From: Flavobacterium hiemivividum
Lineage (GTDB): Bacteria; Bacteroidota; Bacteroidia; Flavobacteriales; Flavobacteriaceae
Length of the DNA: 64,000 nucleotides
NCBI RefSeq assembly: GCF_004349145.1
Contig: NZ_SMFO01000004.1
Span: 186,001-250,000, forward strand
Direction: 5' to 3'
The notes under the pieces are model-generated. The model was not told the origin of the DNA and made no database searches. It saw only the letters and a program-made list of their open reading frames with translations. This document shows positions 52,237-61,200 of this stretch, piece after piece. The translations under genes were made by a program, and so were the position numbers. The stretch's first letter is position 1, and every line of letters begins with the position of its first letter.

Positions 52237-53655
52237 ATGAAACAACATATAAGAAAAATAAATACTGTTTTAATTTTTGCAATTGCAGCAACAATTACTA
52301 GCTGTAACATTGACGACATAAAACCACAAAATAAATTAACAACAGAAAACACAGTAAGAGATGAAGCTTCGGCTCAGATGGTTCTTAATGGTGTTTACGA
52401 TTTAGGAAGAGAGTTTGATGTTAGTTTTTTTCCATTGCATTTAGCTGCTTTGGGTAATGAAGGTACAATTTCAGGATTTATGAGCGGTAGTAAAGGCTTC
52501 AATGTTAATGAAGTTCCTGTTGATAATGTCTTTTTAGGAAATTTGTATAACGGTCACTATAAGATTATCAATTCCTGTAATTTTTTGATTCAGGAGTTAG
52601 AAGCAGGTAAGGCTATTGGTATTTCTGAAACCAAAAAAGGAGAGATGCTTGCTGAGGCTAAGTTTCAACGTGCTTTTACACATTTTAATTTACTGCGTTA
52701 TTTTGGGGAGTTTTATAATTTAAACTCAACTTACGGAATAGTTTTAAAAACAACATTTTCAACAAAACTTGAAGCTAAACCTAGAAATACCGTTGCAGAG
52801 GTGTACAAGCAAATCGAAGATGACTTGATTTTTGCTGCAGCAAATGGACCTGTTTATGTGGAGCATTTCTACTCAGGAAGCCTTGCGGCCAAAGCATTAT
52901 TGTCTAAAGTATATTTGTACGAAAAGAAATTTACTGAGGCAGCAACATTAGCAGAAGAAGTGATCAACAATAGTGAAGGTTATGCTTTAGAAGACAACTA
53001 TGCTGATATTTTTAGCAATAGTTTTAACTCGTCAGAAGTTATTTTCGCACCATTTACTGGTCCGGATAACGAGGGAAAAACACAAATGAGCCAAGTAAAC
53101 AGAACAACTTACAGTCAGTCATTGCGAACTTTAGCCGATGCTCAAGTAGGAACTTCAACTAATGGTAGTTTATCTGGTGCTGGCTCCGGTTATGACCCAC
53201 GTTTCTCGTTTGCTTACAGTAACGCTACAAAAAAATCTAACGGTAATGGAAAATATCCATTTCTAGATCAAATATCTTCTCAAGGAAATACATTGTATCA
53301 TTTACGCCTTGCTGAAATATATTTAGTTAAGGCAGAAGCAGAAGCACGTAGAACTGGTGGGGATTTAGGGAACGCATTGGGACGACTTAACGAAATTAGA
53401 GATCGTGCGGGAGTTACTGCAAAAGTTCTTACTACTAAGGCAACTTTATTAGAAGACATACGCAACGAAAAATTATTGGAACTTTTCTTCGAAAACGGTG
53501 AAGGTTGGTTTGATATTGTTCGTTATCATTCACAAGGAAATCTAACTGCCTCAGCTGTAAAAGCTTCATTAGTATCCGAAAATCAGTTTGTGTTACCTAT
53601 GCCTCTGGATGTTATAACAGGGAATAATACAATTATTCAAAATAAAGGCTATTAA
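52237..53655 (+). CDS. RagB/SusD family lipoprotein
   Basis: This is a 472-residue surface lipoprotein with signal MKQHIRKINTVLIFAIAATITSC (Cys23). TPR-like helices surround a substrate-binding face: AKFQRAFTHFNLLRYFGEF (about 146-164), the NTVAEVYKQIEDDLIFA segment and LRLAEIYLVKAEAEAR late. The closing block LNEIRDRAGV, ELFFENGEGWFDIVR and LPMPLDVITGN is typical of the family. It forms the lid of the SusC channel encoded 12 bases upstream. Its closeness to TlpA and M16 genes hints at peptide rather than glycan substrates; no glycoside hydrolase gene is near. Confidence 0.95.
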   Translation: MKQHIRKINTVLIFAIAATITSCNIDDIKPQNKLTTENTVRDEASAQMVLNGVYDLGREFDVSFFPLHLAALGNEGTISGFMSGSKGFNVNEVPVDNVFLGNLYNGHYKIINSCNFLIQELEAGKAIGISETKKGEMLAEAKFQRAFTHFNLLRYFGEFYNLNSTYGIVLKTTFSTKLEAKPRNTVAEVYKQIEDDLIFAAANGPVYVEHFYSGSLAAKALLSKVYLYEKKFTEAATLAEEVINNSEGYALEDNYADIFSNSFNSSEVIFAPFTGPDNEGKTQMSQVNRTTYSQSLRTLADAQVGTSTNGSLSGAGSGYDPRFSFAYSNATKKSNGNGKYPFLDQISSQGNTLYHLRLAEIYLVKAEAEARRTGGDLGNALGRLNEIRDRAGVTAKVLTTKATLLEDIRNEKLLELFFENGEGWFDIVRYHSQGNLTASAVKASLVSENQFVLPMPLDVITGNNTIIQNKGY

Positions 53656-53674
53656 GCCAGTGACAATTTTTAAA

Positions 53675-53733
53675 GGAGCGGTGTAATATATAGCTGTGAT
53701 TATATAATATTCATAAGAATTGTACACCGTTCC
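53675..53733 (+). terminator. Inverted repeat after susD-like gene, possible attenuator
   Basis: Arms ggagcggtgta (53675-53685) and tacaccgttcc (53723-53733) with one G/T pair and a long AT-rich loop; followed by tgttttaac. It could reduce read-through into the tlpA-like gene. Confidence 0.5.
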
Positions 53734-53765
53734 TGTTTTAACTATTAATTTTAAAATACCACAAA

Positions 53766-54797
53766 ATGAAAAATTTATCATTGTTAGCATTACTATTTGT
53801 TTTGCTTTCTTGCCAAGAAGTAATACCACAAAAAGACTATGTAGTCGTTCACGGAAAAATTGAAAATCCAATTGAGGGACTAGGCGTAAGACTTTTTGAT
53901 CCAGTTAGTTCAAAAGCAATTACGATTAAAGTTGCCGCTGACGGAACTTATAGAGATACTATTAAATTAGATAAACCTACTTTTTTTAATACCTTTTATG
54001 ACAAATTTTTCAGTCTGTATCTTGCTAATGATATGGATTTAGAAATTAATTTTGATGCTAAAAATGTTTCTAAAAGCCTTACTATTAAAGGAAAAGGAGA
54101 AAAAGAAAATGATTTCTTAAGAACCAAAGCTAAACTAGAAGGAGAATTGTATGGAGGCGATTATAATGCTTTTTTAAACGCAGAAAAAGAAGTGTTTGAT
54201 ACTAAAATCAATAAATTCAGTACGGACTTTAAGGCGGCACTTGAGCAAAAAAAATCAGAGCTTGATACTTCCTTCGTTAGTTCTCAACTTAAAATGATCG
54301 AAGAATTAAAAAAGGGTATTGCACAACAATATGCTGACGCGCAAAGAAACAAAAGTGAGTTAGGAGCAGGCATGCAATCACCAGATTTTAAAAATTATAT
54401 CAATTATGACGGTGGAAAATCATCGCTTTCAGACTTTAGAGGAAGCTATGTTTTTATTGATGTTTGGGCAACATGGTGTGGACCTTGCAAATATGAGTTC
54501 CCTTTTATAGGAAAAGTGGAGAAAGCTTTCCATGACAAAAACATAAAATTTGTAAGTATATCTGTAGACCGTTTGAAAGACGAACAAAAATGGCGTGATA
54601 TGATTAAAGCCGAAGGCCTATCAGGAATCCATCTTTTGGCCGACAAAGAAATAGAGTCTGCGTTTACTGCAGGTTATTATATTCAAGGAATTCCTCGTTT
54701 TATAGTTTTAGATAAAGAAGGAAAAATCATCAATGCTGATGCGCCAAGACCTTCTGAACCTGCATTGACCGATCTACTAAACTCATTAGACATGTAG
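53766..54797 (+). CDS. TlpA-like thioredoxin-fold lipoprotein (copy 1)
   Basis: This is a 343-residue predicted lipoprotein with signal MKNLSLLALLFVLLSC (Cys16). An N-terminal DUF4369-like beta domain (VVHGKIENPIEGLGVRLFD, about 26-110), a helical linker (about 115-200), and a C-terminal thioredoxin domain (about 215-343) follow. The active site is WATWCGPCK (Cys238/Cys241), with the cis-Pro in IQGIPRFIVLD. It faces the periplasm and probably reduces disulfides or partner thiols. It is a clear paralogue of the protein at 60103-61116: both end in a shared ADAPRPS motif. A terminator hairpin follows. Confidence 0.93.
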   Translation: MKNLSLLALLFVLLSCQEVIPQKDYVVVHGKIENPIEGLGVRLFDPVSSKAITIKVAADGTYRDTIKLDKPTFFNTFYDKFFSLYLANDMDLEINFDAKNVSKSLTIKGKGEKENDFLRTKAKLEGELYGGDYNAFLNAEKEVFDTKINKFSTDFKAALEQKKSELDTSFVSSQLKMIEELKKGIAQQYADAQRNKSELGAGMQSPDFKNYINYDGGKSSLSDFRGSYVFIDVWATWCGPCKYEFPFIGKVEKAFHDKNIKFVSISVDRLKDEQKWRDMIKAEGLSGIHLLADKEIESAFTAGYYIQGIPRFIVLDKEGKIINADAPRPSEPALTDLLNSLDM

Positions 54798-54838
54798 TTT
54801 TTCGAAAGTGAAAAGCTATCTTTTATAAAATGTTGATT

Positions 54839-54870
54839 TAAAACTAGAGTATTTAGCTTCTCTAGTTTTA
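54839..54870 (+). terminator. Terminator after tlpA-like copy 1
   Basis: Arms aaaactagag / ctctagtttt, with a short T-run. Confidence 0.7.
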
Positions 54871-55079
54871 AATTACATTTCAAATTAAATCAAAAAAAAT
54901 TTCATTGGTTACCCTGAACTGTTTCGAATACCTTTTCTCTTAAAAATTTATTTTAAAAGAAGACGGTAAATGAATCATTTGTATAATTAAATCTTGTTTC
55001 GCTACCAAAACCACTTATCAACCAAAGGAAGGAAACTTCTAAATAAATAAGATATACAACCATAACTATTAAATTAAAC
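54871..55079. other. Intergenic gap before the M16 peptidase gene
   Basis: AT-rich, with no ORF. It contains a run of A residues near 54890 and a purine-rich stretch aaccaaaggaaggaaact about 50 bases before the ATG. No clear TAnnTTTG box was found. Confidence 0.4.
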
Positions 55080-57887
55080 ATGAAAAATCTATTAACTATT
55101 TTTTCTTTTTTTCTTGTCGCATGCACTGTTAACGCACAAGAACTTAATTTGAATGATCCGCTTCCGGAGAATTCTAGAATAAAAAAAGGAGTCCTTAAAA
55201 ACGGGATGACGTATTATATTTACAAAACTGATGTAGTAAAAAATGTAGCGAGCTATTATATCATTCAAAATGTAGGTTCAGTTTTAGAAAAGGATGGACA
55301 AGAAGGTCTGGCGCATTTTCTAGAACATATGGCTTTCAACGGAACTAAAAATTTTCCTGGTAAAGGTGTTCTAAATACACTTCAAAAACATGGGGCTGTC
55401 TTTGCAAAAGATATCAATGCTTATACTGCTTTTGACGAAACAGTATATAATATGGACAATATTCCAACAAATGTTCCTGGTCTAGTAGATACGTCATTAT
55501 TGATTTTACATGATTGGGCAGATGGCTTATTACTTACTGATGCTGAAATTGATGCGGAACGCGGCGTGATAAAAGAAGAGTGGAGAACCAGACAAAATGG
55601 ATATATGCGACTTTTTAAAAATTCATTGCCTACGATGTTTAACAATAGCATATATGCTGATCGTATGCCGATAGGTTTAATGAGTGTTATTGATACTTTT
55701 AAATACAAAACACTAAGAGATTTCTACCACGATTGGTATAGAACAGACCTACAAGCTATAGCGGTGGTTGGTGATTTTGATATTGCCGAAATGGAACAAA
55801 AGATAGTAAAATTGTTTTCGCCAATTCCTGCAATAAAAAATCCATTGGAAAGGTTTATTGTACAAATTCCTGATAACAAAGCAATGCTTTATAACTTAGG
55901 GACTGATAAGGAAGTTGCAACTTCGAATATTTCTTTCACAATTAATCACCCAAAATCATTGAAAGATGAAACGGTTGCCGACTTAAGAGAATCTTTGTAC
56001 AGCGGAATGGTGGGTAGAATGTTGTCTTCAAGACTTAGAGAAATCTCTCAAAAACCAGATGCGCCTTTTGTTTCGGCAAGCGCAAGTTTTCAAAGTTTTG
56101 CTAGAGCAAAAAATAATTTTGGATTGATGATTTCGCCAAAACCTAATATGCAACACCAAGCTTTCAAAGTAGCTTTAGAAGAATTAAATAGAGCAGTTAA
56201 ATTTGGCTTCAGCCAAGCTGAAATTGACAGAACTATTGCTATTTATAGTAATTTTTACCAAACTAAAATCACTAAAATAGATCAGACACCACATGCAGAA
56301 ATAGTTAATACCATTCAGAAAAACTATTTAGAAAATGAGGCAATGACTGATATGGCAAAAGAATATGAGCTTGTTAAGCTGATGTTTAATCAATTGAAAG
56401 CCTCAGATTTACAAGACTTCATCAAAAAACTTTATACTGCCGAAAATCGCGTTTTAGACGTTACAGGAGTAGAGGGTGAAAATAATCTTTCTCAAGATGA
56501 AGCTCTTAAAATTGTTAACGAAGTAGAGAATGACGCTACTCTTGTTGCATATACTGATGAATTTGTTGGAAAAACATTGATTTCAGGTCTTGAGATCAAA
56601 GCGGGGAAAATTGTTTCTGAAAAAAATATCAAAGAATTAGGTTCAACGAGATTTGTTTTAAGCAACGGAGTAGTTGTGGATTATAGATTTAGTGATGTCG
56701 AAAAAAACAATGTGCTTTTTGAAGCAGTTAGTTTTGGAGGAAATTCTGTTATAAAAGATGCTGATCTCCCGTCAGCAGCAATGGTAGGTGGTTTAGTGAG
56801 AATGTCTGGTTTAGGAGAATACAGCGCAACCGATTTGGCAAAGGTTTTGGCAGGAAAAAATGTGAATGCAAGAGTAGGTATTTCTGAATTAGAAGAAAAC
56901 ATCTCAGGTATGACCACAACTAAGGATATTGAATCCTTGTTGCAAATGGTGCATTTACAGTTTGTAAAACCACGTTTTGATGAAAATAGTTTTAAAGTGT
57001 TACAAAACAATCTAGACAATACTTTGATTCAAAGAAAAGGTGGAATTGCTTATAAAATGGAAGATAGCATTACCACAACTTTGTACGGATATAACAATCC
57101 TAAAAAACGTCTCTTCGATGAAAAATATTTAAAAGAAGTTTCTTTTGAAAAAATAAAATCGATATATCTGGATCGTTTTAGCAATCCTTCTGATTTTGCA
57201 TTTCTTATTGTTGGAGATGTCCCAAAAGAGACTTTAAAACCTTTATTGGAAAAGTACATAGCAAGTTTGCCTACCACTACGAAAAAGGAAAAATGGCAGG
57301 ATAATTCAGTTGAGTGGTTAAAAGATACTAATAAAAAGGATGTTTTCATGACCATGGAAGATCCTAAAGCTACAGTACGTATTGCTTTTAAAAAACCATT
57401 TAAATACAGTTTAAAAAACAAATACATCATAAAGGCTTTTCAAGACATTCTTGAGCTTAGATTAATGGCGACATTAAGAGAGCAAGAAGGCGGGACTTAT
57501 GGAGCGAGTGTGTATAGTATTTTAAGTAAAAGACCTACAGAGTTAGCTAGTTTTTATGTTTATTTTGATTGTGATCCTGAGAAAGCAGATAAATTAATTT
57601 CTATCGTTCATCAAGAAATTGATAAAATTAAAAATGGTACAATCGATAAAGAAGATTTAAACAAAGCACTTACTAGTTATCTAAAAGATCTAAAAGAAGA
57701 AAAAGAATATACTAATTACGAGTTGGACGTGCTTTATGATTACCTTATTGAAGGGTATAATAGAAACGACACTAAAAACAATGTAGATCTAATAAATACA
57801 ATTACGCCAAAAGACATTCAAAAGTTTGTGAAGCAAATGATGAATGATTCTCAAAGTTTTGAAATCGTATTTAAACCCGCAAAGTAA
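55080..57887 (+). CDS. M16 family metallopeptidase (pitrilysin/insulinase type)
   Basis: This 935-residue exported zinc peptidase has signal MKNLLTIFSFFLVACTVNA. It could be a lipoprotein at Cys15, but the ..VNAQ end looks more like a normal signal peptidase I site. The inverted zinc motif HFLEH (residues 79-83) with the distal Glu160 (HxxEH-x76-E) is intact. The second half has the substrate-binding Arg/Tyr pair in MATLREQEGGTYGASV (about 800-816). Two homologous halves make it a single-chain M16 enzyme, able to cleave peptides but not folded proteins. It lies between two thioredoxin-fold genes and probably acts in the periplasm. Confidence 0.95.
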   Translation: MKNLLTIFSFFLVACTVNAQELNLNDPLPENSRIKKGVLKNGMTYYIYKTDVVKNVASYYIIQNVGSVLEKDGQEGLAHFLEHMAFNGTKNFPGKGVLNTLQKHGAVFAKDINAYTAFDETVYNMDNIPTNVPGLVDTSLLILHDWADGLLLTDAEIDAERGVIKEEWRTRQNGYMRLFKNSLPTMFNNSIYADRMPIGLMSVIDTFKYKTLRDFYHDWYRTDLQAIAVVGDFDIAEMEQKIVKLFSPIPAIKNPLERFIVQIPDNKAMLYNLGTDKEVATSNISFTINHPKSLKDETVADLRESLYSGMVGRMLSSRLREISQKPDAPFVSASASFQSFARAKNNFGLMISPKPNMQHQAFKVALEELNRAVKFGFSQAEIDRTIAIYSNFYQTKITKIDQTPHAEIVNTIQKNYLENEAMTDMAKEYELVKLMFNQLKASDLQDFIKKLYTAENRVLDVTGVEGENNLSQDEALKIVNEVENDATLVAYTDEFVGKTLISGLEIKAGKIVSEKNIKELGSTRFVLSNGVVVDYRFSDVEKNNVLFEAVSFGGNSVIKDADLPSAAMVGGLVRMSGLGEYSATDLAKVLAGKNVNARVGISELEENISGMTTTKDIESLLQMVHLQFVKPRFDENSFKVLQNNLDNTLIQRKGGIAYKMEDSITTTLYGYNNPKKRLFDEKYLKEVSFEKIKSIYLDRFSNPSDFAFLIVGDVPKETLKPLLEKYIASLPTTTKKEKWQDNSVEWLKDTNKKDVFMTMEDPKATVRIAFKKPFKYSLKNKYIIKAFQDILELRLMATLREQEGGTYGASVYSILSKRPTELASFYVYFDCDPEKADKLISIVHQEIDKIKNGTIDKEDLNKALTSYLKDLKEEKEYTNYELDVLYDYLIEGYNRNDTKNNVDLINTITPKDIQKFVKQMMNDSQSFEIVFKPAK

Positions 57888-57962
57888 TAGTAAAAGCATC
57901 TTTCGTTATTACTTAGTTTCTATTAAGTATTTTGAATTAGTACACAAACAACGAAAGTAAAT

Positions 57963-57994
57963 TTAGGGTCATTGAATAATGGCCCTATTTTATT
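57963..57994 (+). terminator. Terminator after the M16 peptidase gene
   Basis: Arms tagggtcatt / aatggcccta with one wobble pair, then ttttatt. Confidence 0.7.
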
Positions 57995-58021
57995 AAATAC
58001 ATCCTTATAAATTATAATCTA

Positions 58022-60100
58022 ATGAAGAAATTATTAATACTGTTAGCCTTTATCTTAAGTGCTAATGCTTTTTCTCAAATACACAAGCCCGTGAAATGGG
58101 CGACTTCGGTTGTGGCTGTCTCAGGGACTACTTATGACTTAGTAATCCAGGCTACCATTGAAACTAGTTGGCATTTATATTCTCAAAACGTTCCCGACGG
58201 CGGTCCGATTCCAACAGCTTTTACTTTTCCTAAAAATCCTAGTTTTGAATTAGTGGGAAAAGTTTCAGAAGAAAAAGGACATACTGTTAATGACCCTATA
58301 TTTAATATGAAAATTAAATATTTTGAAAACAAAGCCGTTTTTAAACAGCGTATCAAAGTACTATCAAATAAAGCTTTTAAAATCTCGGGAGAAGTAGAGT
58401 TTATGGTTTGCGATGATGCCAATTGTTTACCGCCTACCTACGTAGATCTTAACTTTCAGATTCCTGAAACTAAAATAGTGGTTGCTGAAATACCAGTCGA
58501 AGTTGACAAAACGGAAAAAACAGTAGCTCCGCTTGTAGAAAAAGTAGTGGTAACTGACACGATTATACAAGAAGAAATTGCGACTGATACTATTGCAGAA
58601 ACAGTAGTTAAAGCTGATGTTGCGGACAAAATTGTTGATGGTAAAGAGAAAAAATCCGCAGATAGAAGTTTACTTGCCATATTTATTATTGCTTTCTTTT
58701 CTGGATTTGCAGCCTTATTGACACCTTGCGTGTTTCCTATGATTCCTATGACGGTAAGTTTCTTTACTAAACAAAGTAAAACTAGAGCTAAAGGAATCAA
58801 AAACGCAATCATTTATGGATTGTCAATTGTGATTATATATGTATTATTAGGTTCAATCGTCAGTGCTGTCTTTGGAGCTGATGCTTTGAATGCACTTTCT
58901 ACTAATGTATGGTTTAACGTTATTTTCTTTGTGCTTTTAGTTGTTTTTGCAGTTTCCTTTTTAGGAGCTTTCGAAATCATGCTTCCTAATTCATGGGCGA
59001 ATAAAGTAGATACAAAAGCAGATAAAGGTGGATTAATTGGGATTTTCTTTATGGCTTTGGCCTTAGCAATCGTTTCTTTTTCATGTACAGGGCCTATTGT
59101 TGGTACTTTATTAGTTCAAGCAGCAGCGGGCGGAAATCAAGTTGGACCTATCGTTGGAATGCTAGGTTTTTCTTTGGCCTTAGCCATACCGTTTGCATTA
59201 TTTGCAGCTTTTCCAGGATGGTTGAATTCATTGCCAAAATCAGGCGGATGGTTGAATACCGTAAAAGTAGTATTAGGATTTTTAGAATTGGCTTTGGCAT
59301 TTAAATTTTTATCGAATGCTGATTTAGTTCTACAATTGCACTTGATAGAGCGCGAAGTTTTCTTAGCGATTTGGATTGCTATTTTTGGAGCTTTGTCATT
59401 TTACCTTTTTGGAAAAATACAATTGCCACACGATTCTCCTTTAACACACATTTCAGTAGGAAGACTATGTTTAGGTTTACTAACATTAACGTTTACTATT
59501 TATATGATTCCAGGTTTATGGGGTGCGCCTCTAAACTTGATAAGTGCTTTTCCCCCGGCCCAGCATTATAGTGAATCTCCTTATGGAGTAGGTTCTTCGC
59601 AAGGTGGCGGAGGTACAACCGCCGTTGCCGAAATTCCCGAAGGCGCACATCTAATGGCACCACATAATATTATCGCTTTTAATGATTATGATTTAGGGAT
59701 GGCTTACGCCAAAAAAGTAAACAAACCAGTTATGCTAGATTTCACTGGATATGCCTGTGTAAACTGTAGAAAAATGGAGCAACAAGTTTGGCCAAAAGAC
59801 CAGATTTTAGCAATCCTAAAAAACGAGGTAGTGCTTATTTCTTTATATGTAGATGACAAAAGACCGCTTCCTCCGGGTGAAGAAATAGATTCTAAGCTAA
59901 GACCAGGAAAAAAATTAAAATACGTGGGACAAAAATGGAGTGAATTCCAAACCATAAAATACAAGGCAAATGCTCAGCCATTTTATGTGTTGACAGATCA
60001 CGAAGGAGAAAATTTAATTGACCCTGTGGGTTACACTCCAGACGCTGAAGAATATCACAACTGGTTAAAAACAGGACTAGCTAACTTTAATGAAAAGTAG
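58022..60100 (+). CDS. DsbD-type thiol:disulfide interchange protein
   Basis: This 692-residue inner-membrane electron carrier passes reducing power from cytoplasmic thioredoxin to periplasmic partners. All three modules and cysteine pairs are visible. The N-terminal alpha domain has Cys130/Cys135 ([11 protein letters not shown]). The transmembrane domain (about 215-500) has Cys236 (LTPCVFPM) and Cys355 (FSCTGPIVG). The C-terminal thioredoxin domain has Cys579/Cys582 ([11 protein letters not shown]). The signal is [18 protein letters not shown]. Its stop is 2 bases before the tlpA-like copy 2 start, so the two are coupled; the TlpA proteins are the likely electron acceptors. Confidence 0.95.
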   Translation: MKKLLILLAFILSANAFSQIHKPVKWATSVVAVSGTTYDLVIQATIETSWHLYSQNVPDGGPIPTAFTFPKNPSFELVGKVSEEKGHTVNDPIFNMKIKYFENKAVFKQRIKVLSNKAFKISGEVEFMVCDDANCLPPTYVDLNFQIPETKIVVAEIPVEVDKTEKTVAPLVEKVVVTDTIIQEEIATDTIAETVVKADVADKIVDGKEKKSADRSLLAIFIIAFFSGFAALLTPCVFPMIPMTVSFFTKQSKTRAKGIKNAIIYGLSIVIIYVLLGSIVSAVFGADALNALSTNVWFNVIFFVLLVVFAVSFLGAFEIMLPNSWANKVDTKADKGGLIGIFFMALALAIVSFSCTGPIVGTLLVQAAAGGNQVGPIVGMLGFSLALAIPFALFAAFPGWLNSLPKSGGWLNTVKVVLGFLELALAFKFLSNADLVLQLHLIEREVFLAIWIAIFGALSFYLFGKIQLPHDSPLTHISVGRLCLGLLTLTFTIYMIPGLWGAPLNLISAFPPAQHYSESPYGVGSSQGGGGTTAVAEIPEGAHLMAPHNIIAFNDYDLGMAYAKKVNKPVMLDFTGYACVNCRKMEQQVWPKDQILAILKNEVVLISLYVDDKRPLPPGEEIDSKLRPGKKLKYVGQKWSEFQTIKYKANAQPFYVLTDHEGENLIDPVGYTPDAEEYHNWLKTGLANFNEK

Positions 60101-60102
60101 AA

Positions 60103-61116
60103 ATGAAAAAAATATTTTATATACTAAGTATTGCATTTATAGGGTTGGCATTCAATGTAGTTCCGGTAAAGGATTATGTAGCAGTTACCGGTAAAATCAC
60201 GAATCCTACTTCTGATTTTTTGATGATACAGTCGCGATCATTTTCGAAAAAAATTCAGGTTAAACAGGATGGTACTTTCTCAGATACTTTAAAAGTAGAA
60301 GCGGGCTATTATCGCTTGTCAGATGGCAGCGAAGCACTTAATCTTTATTTAAAGAATGGATATGAATTAGAGCTTACTCTAGACACCAAAGAGTTTGATG
60401 CATCCATTGTTTTTCAAGGAATGGGGGCTGAGGCCAATAATTATTTGGCATCAAAGAACCTTTTATTGAATACTTTTTTTGATGAAGATTCTTTATTTGA
60501 ATTAGATAAGATTGGTTTTGATAAGAAAGTGAATGAAGGAAGTCAAATCCTAACGACTTCTTTAGCTAATGCAAAAAAACTAGACCCTATTTTTATCGAA
60601 AAGGAGAAAAAAGATGTTAGCGCAATAGTAAATTATTATTCAGAAAGTTATAATGACAATCATTACTTAAAAACAGTTTTGGTTAAAGGTGCCAAGGCTC
60701 CAAAATTCATGTATTATGAAAACTATAATGGAGGCAAAACCTCGTTAGAGGATTTAAAAGGCAAGTACGTATATATTGATGTATGGGCTACCTGGTGCGG
60801 TCCGTGTAAAGGAGAAATCCCTTTTTTGAAGGAAATAGAAAAAGCATATCATTCAAAAAACATTGAATTTGTAAGTATTTCAGTAGATGAATTGAAAGAT
60901 CATGATAAGTGGAAGCAAATGGTGAAAGAAAAAGAATTGACAGGAGTACAGTTGTATTCTGATAAAAGCTGGGCTTCTCAATTTGTTAAGGACTTTAGAA
61001 TCAGCGGTATTCCACGATTTATTTTAGTCGATCCACAAGGGGACATCGTTACGGCTGATGCTCCTAGACCTTCGTCCAAAGAATTAAAAACTTTATTGGC
61101 TGAATTATTAAAATAG
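60103..61116 (+). CDS. TlpA-like thioredoxin-fold protein (copy 2)
   Basis: This is a 337-residue periplasmic thioredoxin-fold protein. The N-terminus MKKIFYILSIAFIGLAFNVV is a signal or anchor without a lipobox Cys, unlike copy 1. It has a DUF4369-like domain (VTGKITNPTSDFLMIQ, about 28-110), a linker, and a C-terminal thioredoxin domain with WATWCGPCK (Cys232/Cys235). The cis-Pro motif is ISGIPRFILVD and the end is ADAPRPSSKEL. It is a paralogue of the 53766-54797 protein and directly follows the DsbD-type gene by 2 bases, so it probably receives electrons from it. A hairpin terminator follows. Confidence 0.93.
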   Translation: MKKIFYILSIAFIGLAFNVVPVKDYVAVTGKITNPTSDFLMIQSRSFSKKIQVKQDGTFSDTLKVEAGYYRLSDGSEALNLYLKNGYELELTLDTKEFDASIVFQGMGAEANNYLASKNLLLNTFFDEDSLFELDKIGFDKKVNEGSQILTTSLANAKKLDPIFIEKEKKDVSAIVNYYSESYNDNHYLKTVLVKGAKAPKFMYYENYNGGKTSLEDLKGKYVYIDVWATWCGPCKGEIPFLKEIEKAYHSKNIEFVSISVDELKDHDKWKQMVKEKELTGVQLYSDKSWASQFVKDFRISGIPRFILVDPQGDIVTADAPRPSSKELKTLLAELLK

Positions 61117-61140
61117 AGATAAAATAAGATTATTTATAGA

Positions 61141-61173
61141 ACACTCTAGTGTAGAAGCTAGAGTGTTTATTTA
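61141..61173 (+). terminator. Terminator after tlpA-like copy 2
   Basis: Perfect arms acactctag / ctagagtgt, then a T-rich tail. Confidence 0.7.
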
Positions 61174-61200
61174 GAATAGTTTGAAGTTAATGTATTTATT

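Noticed and set aside
57050..57430. Minus-strand ORF of 126 residues inside the M16 gene
   Set aside because: Shadow of the metallopeptidase second half; no recognisable domain.
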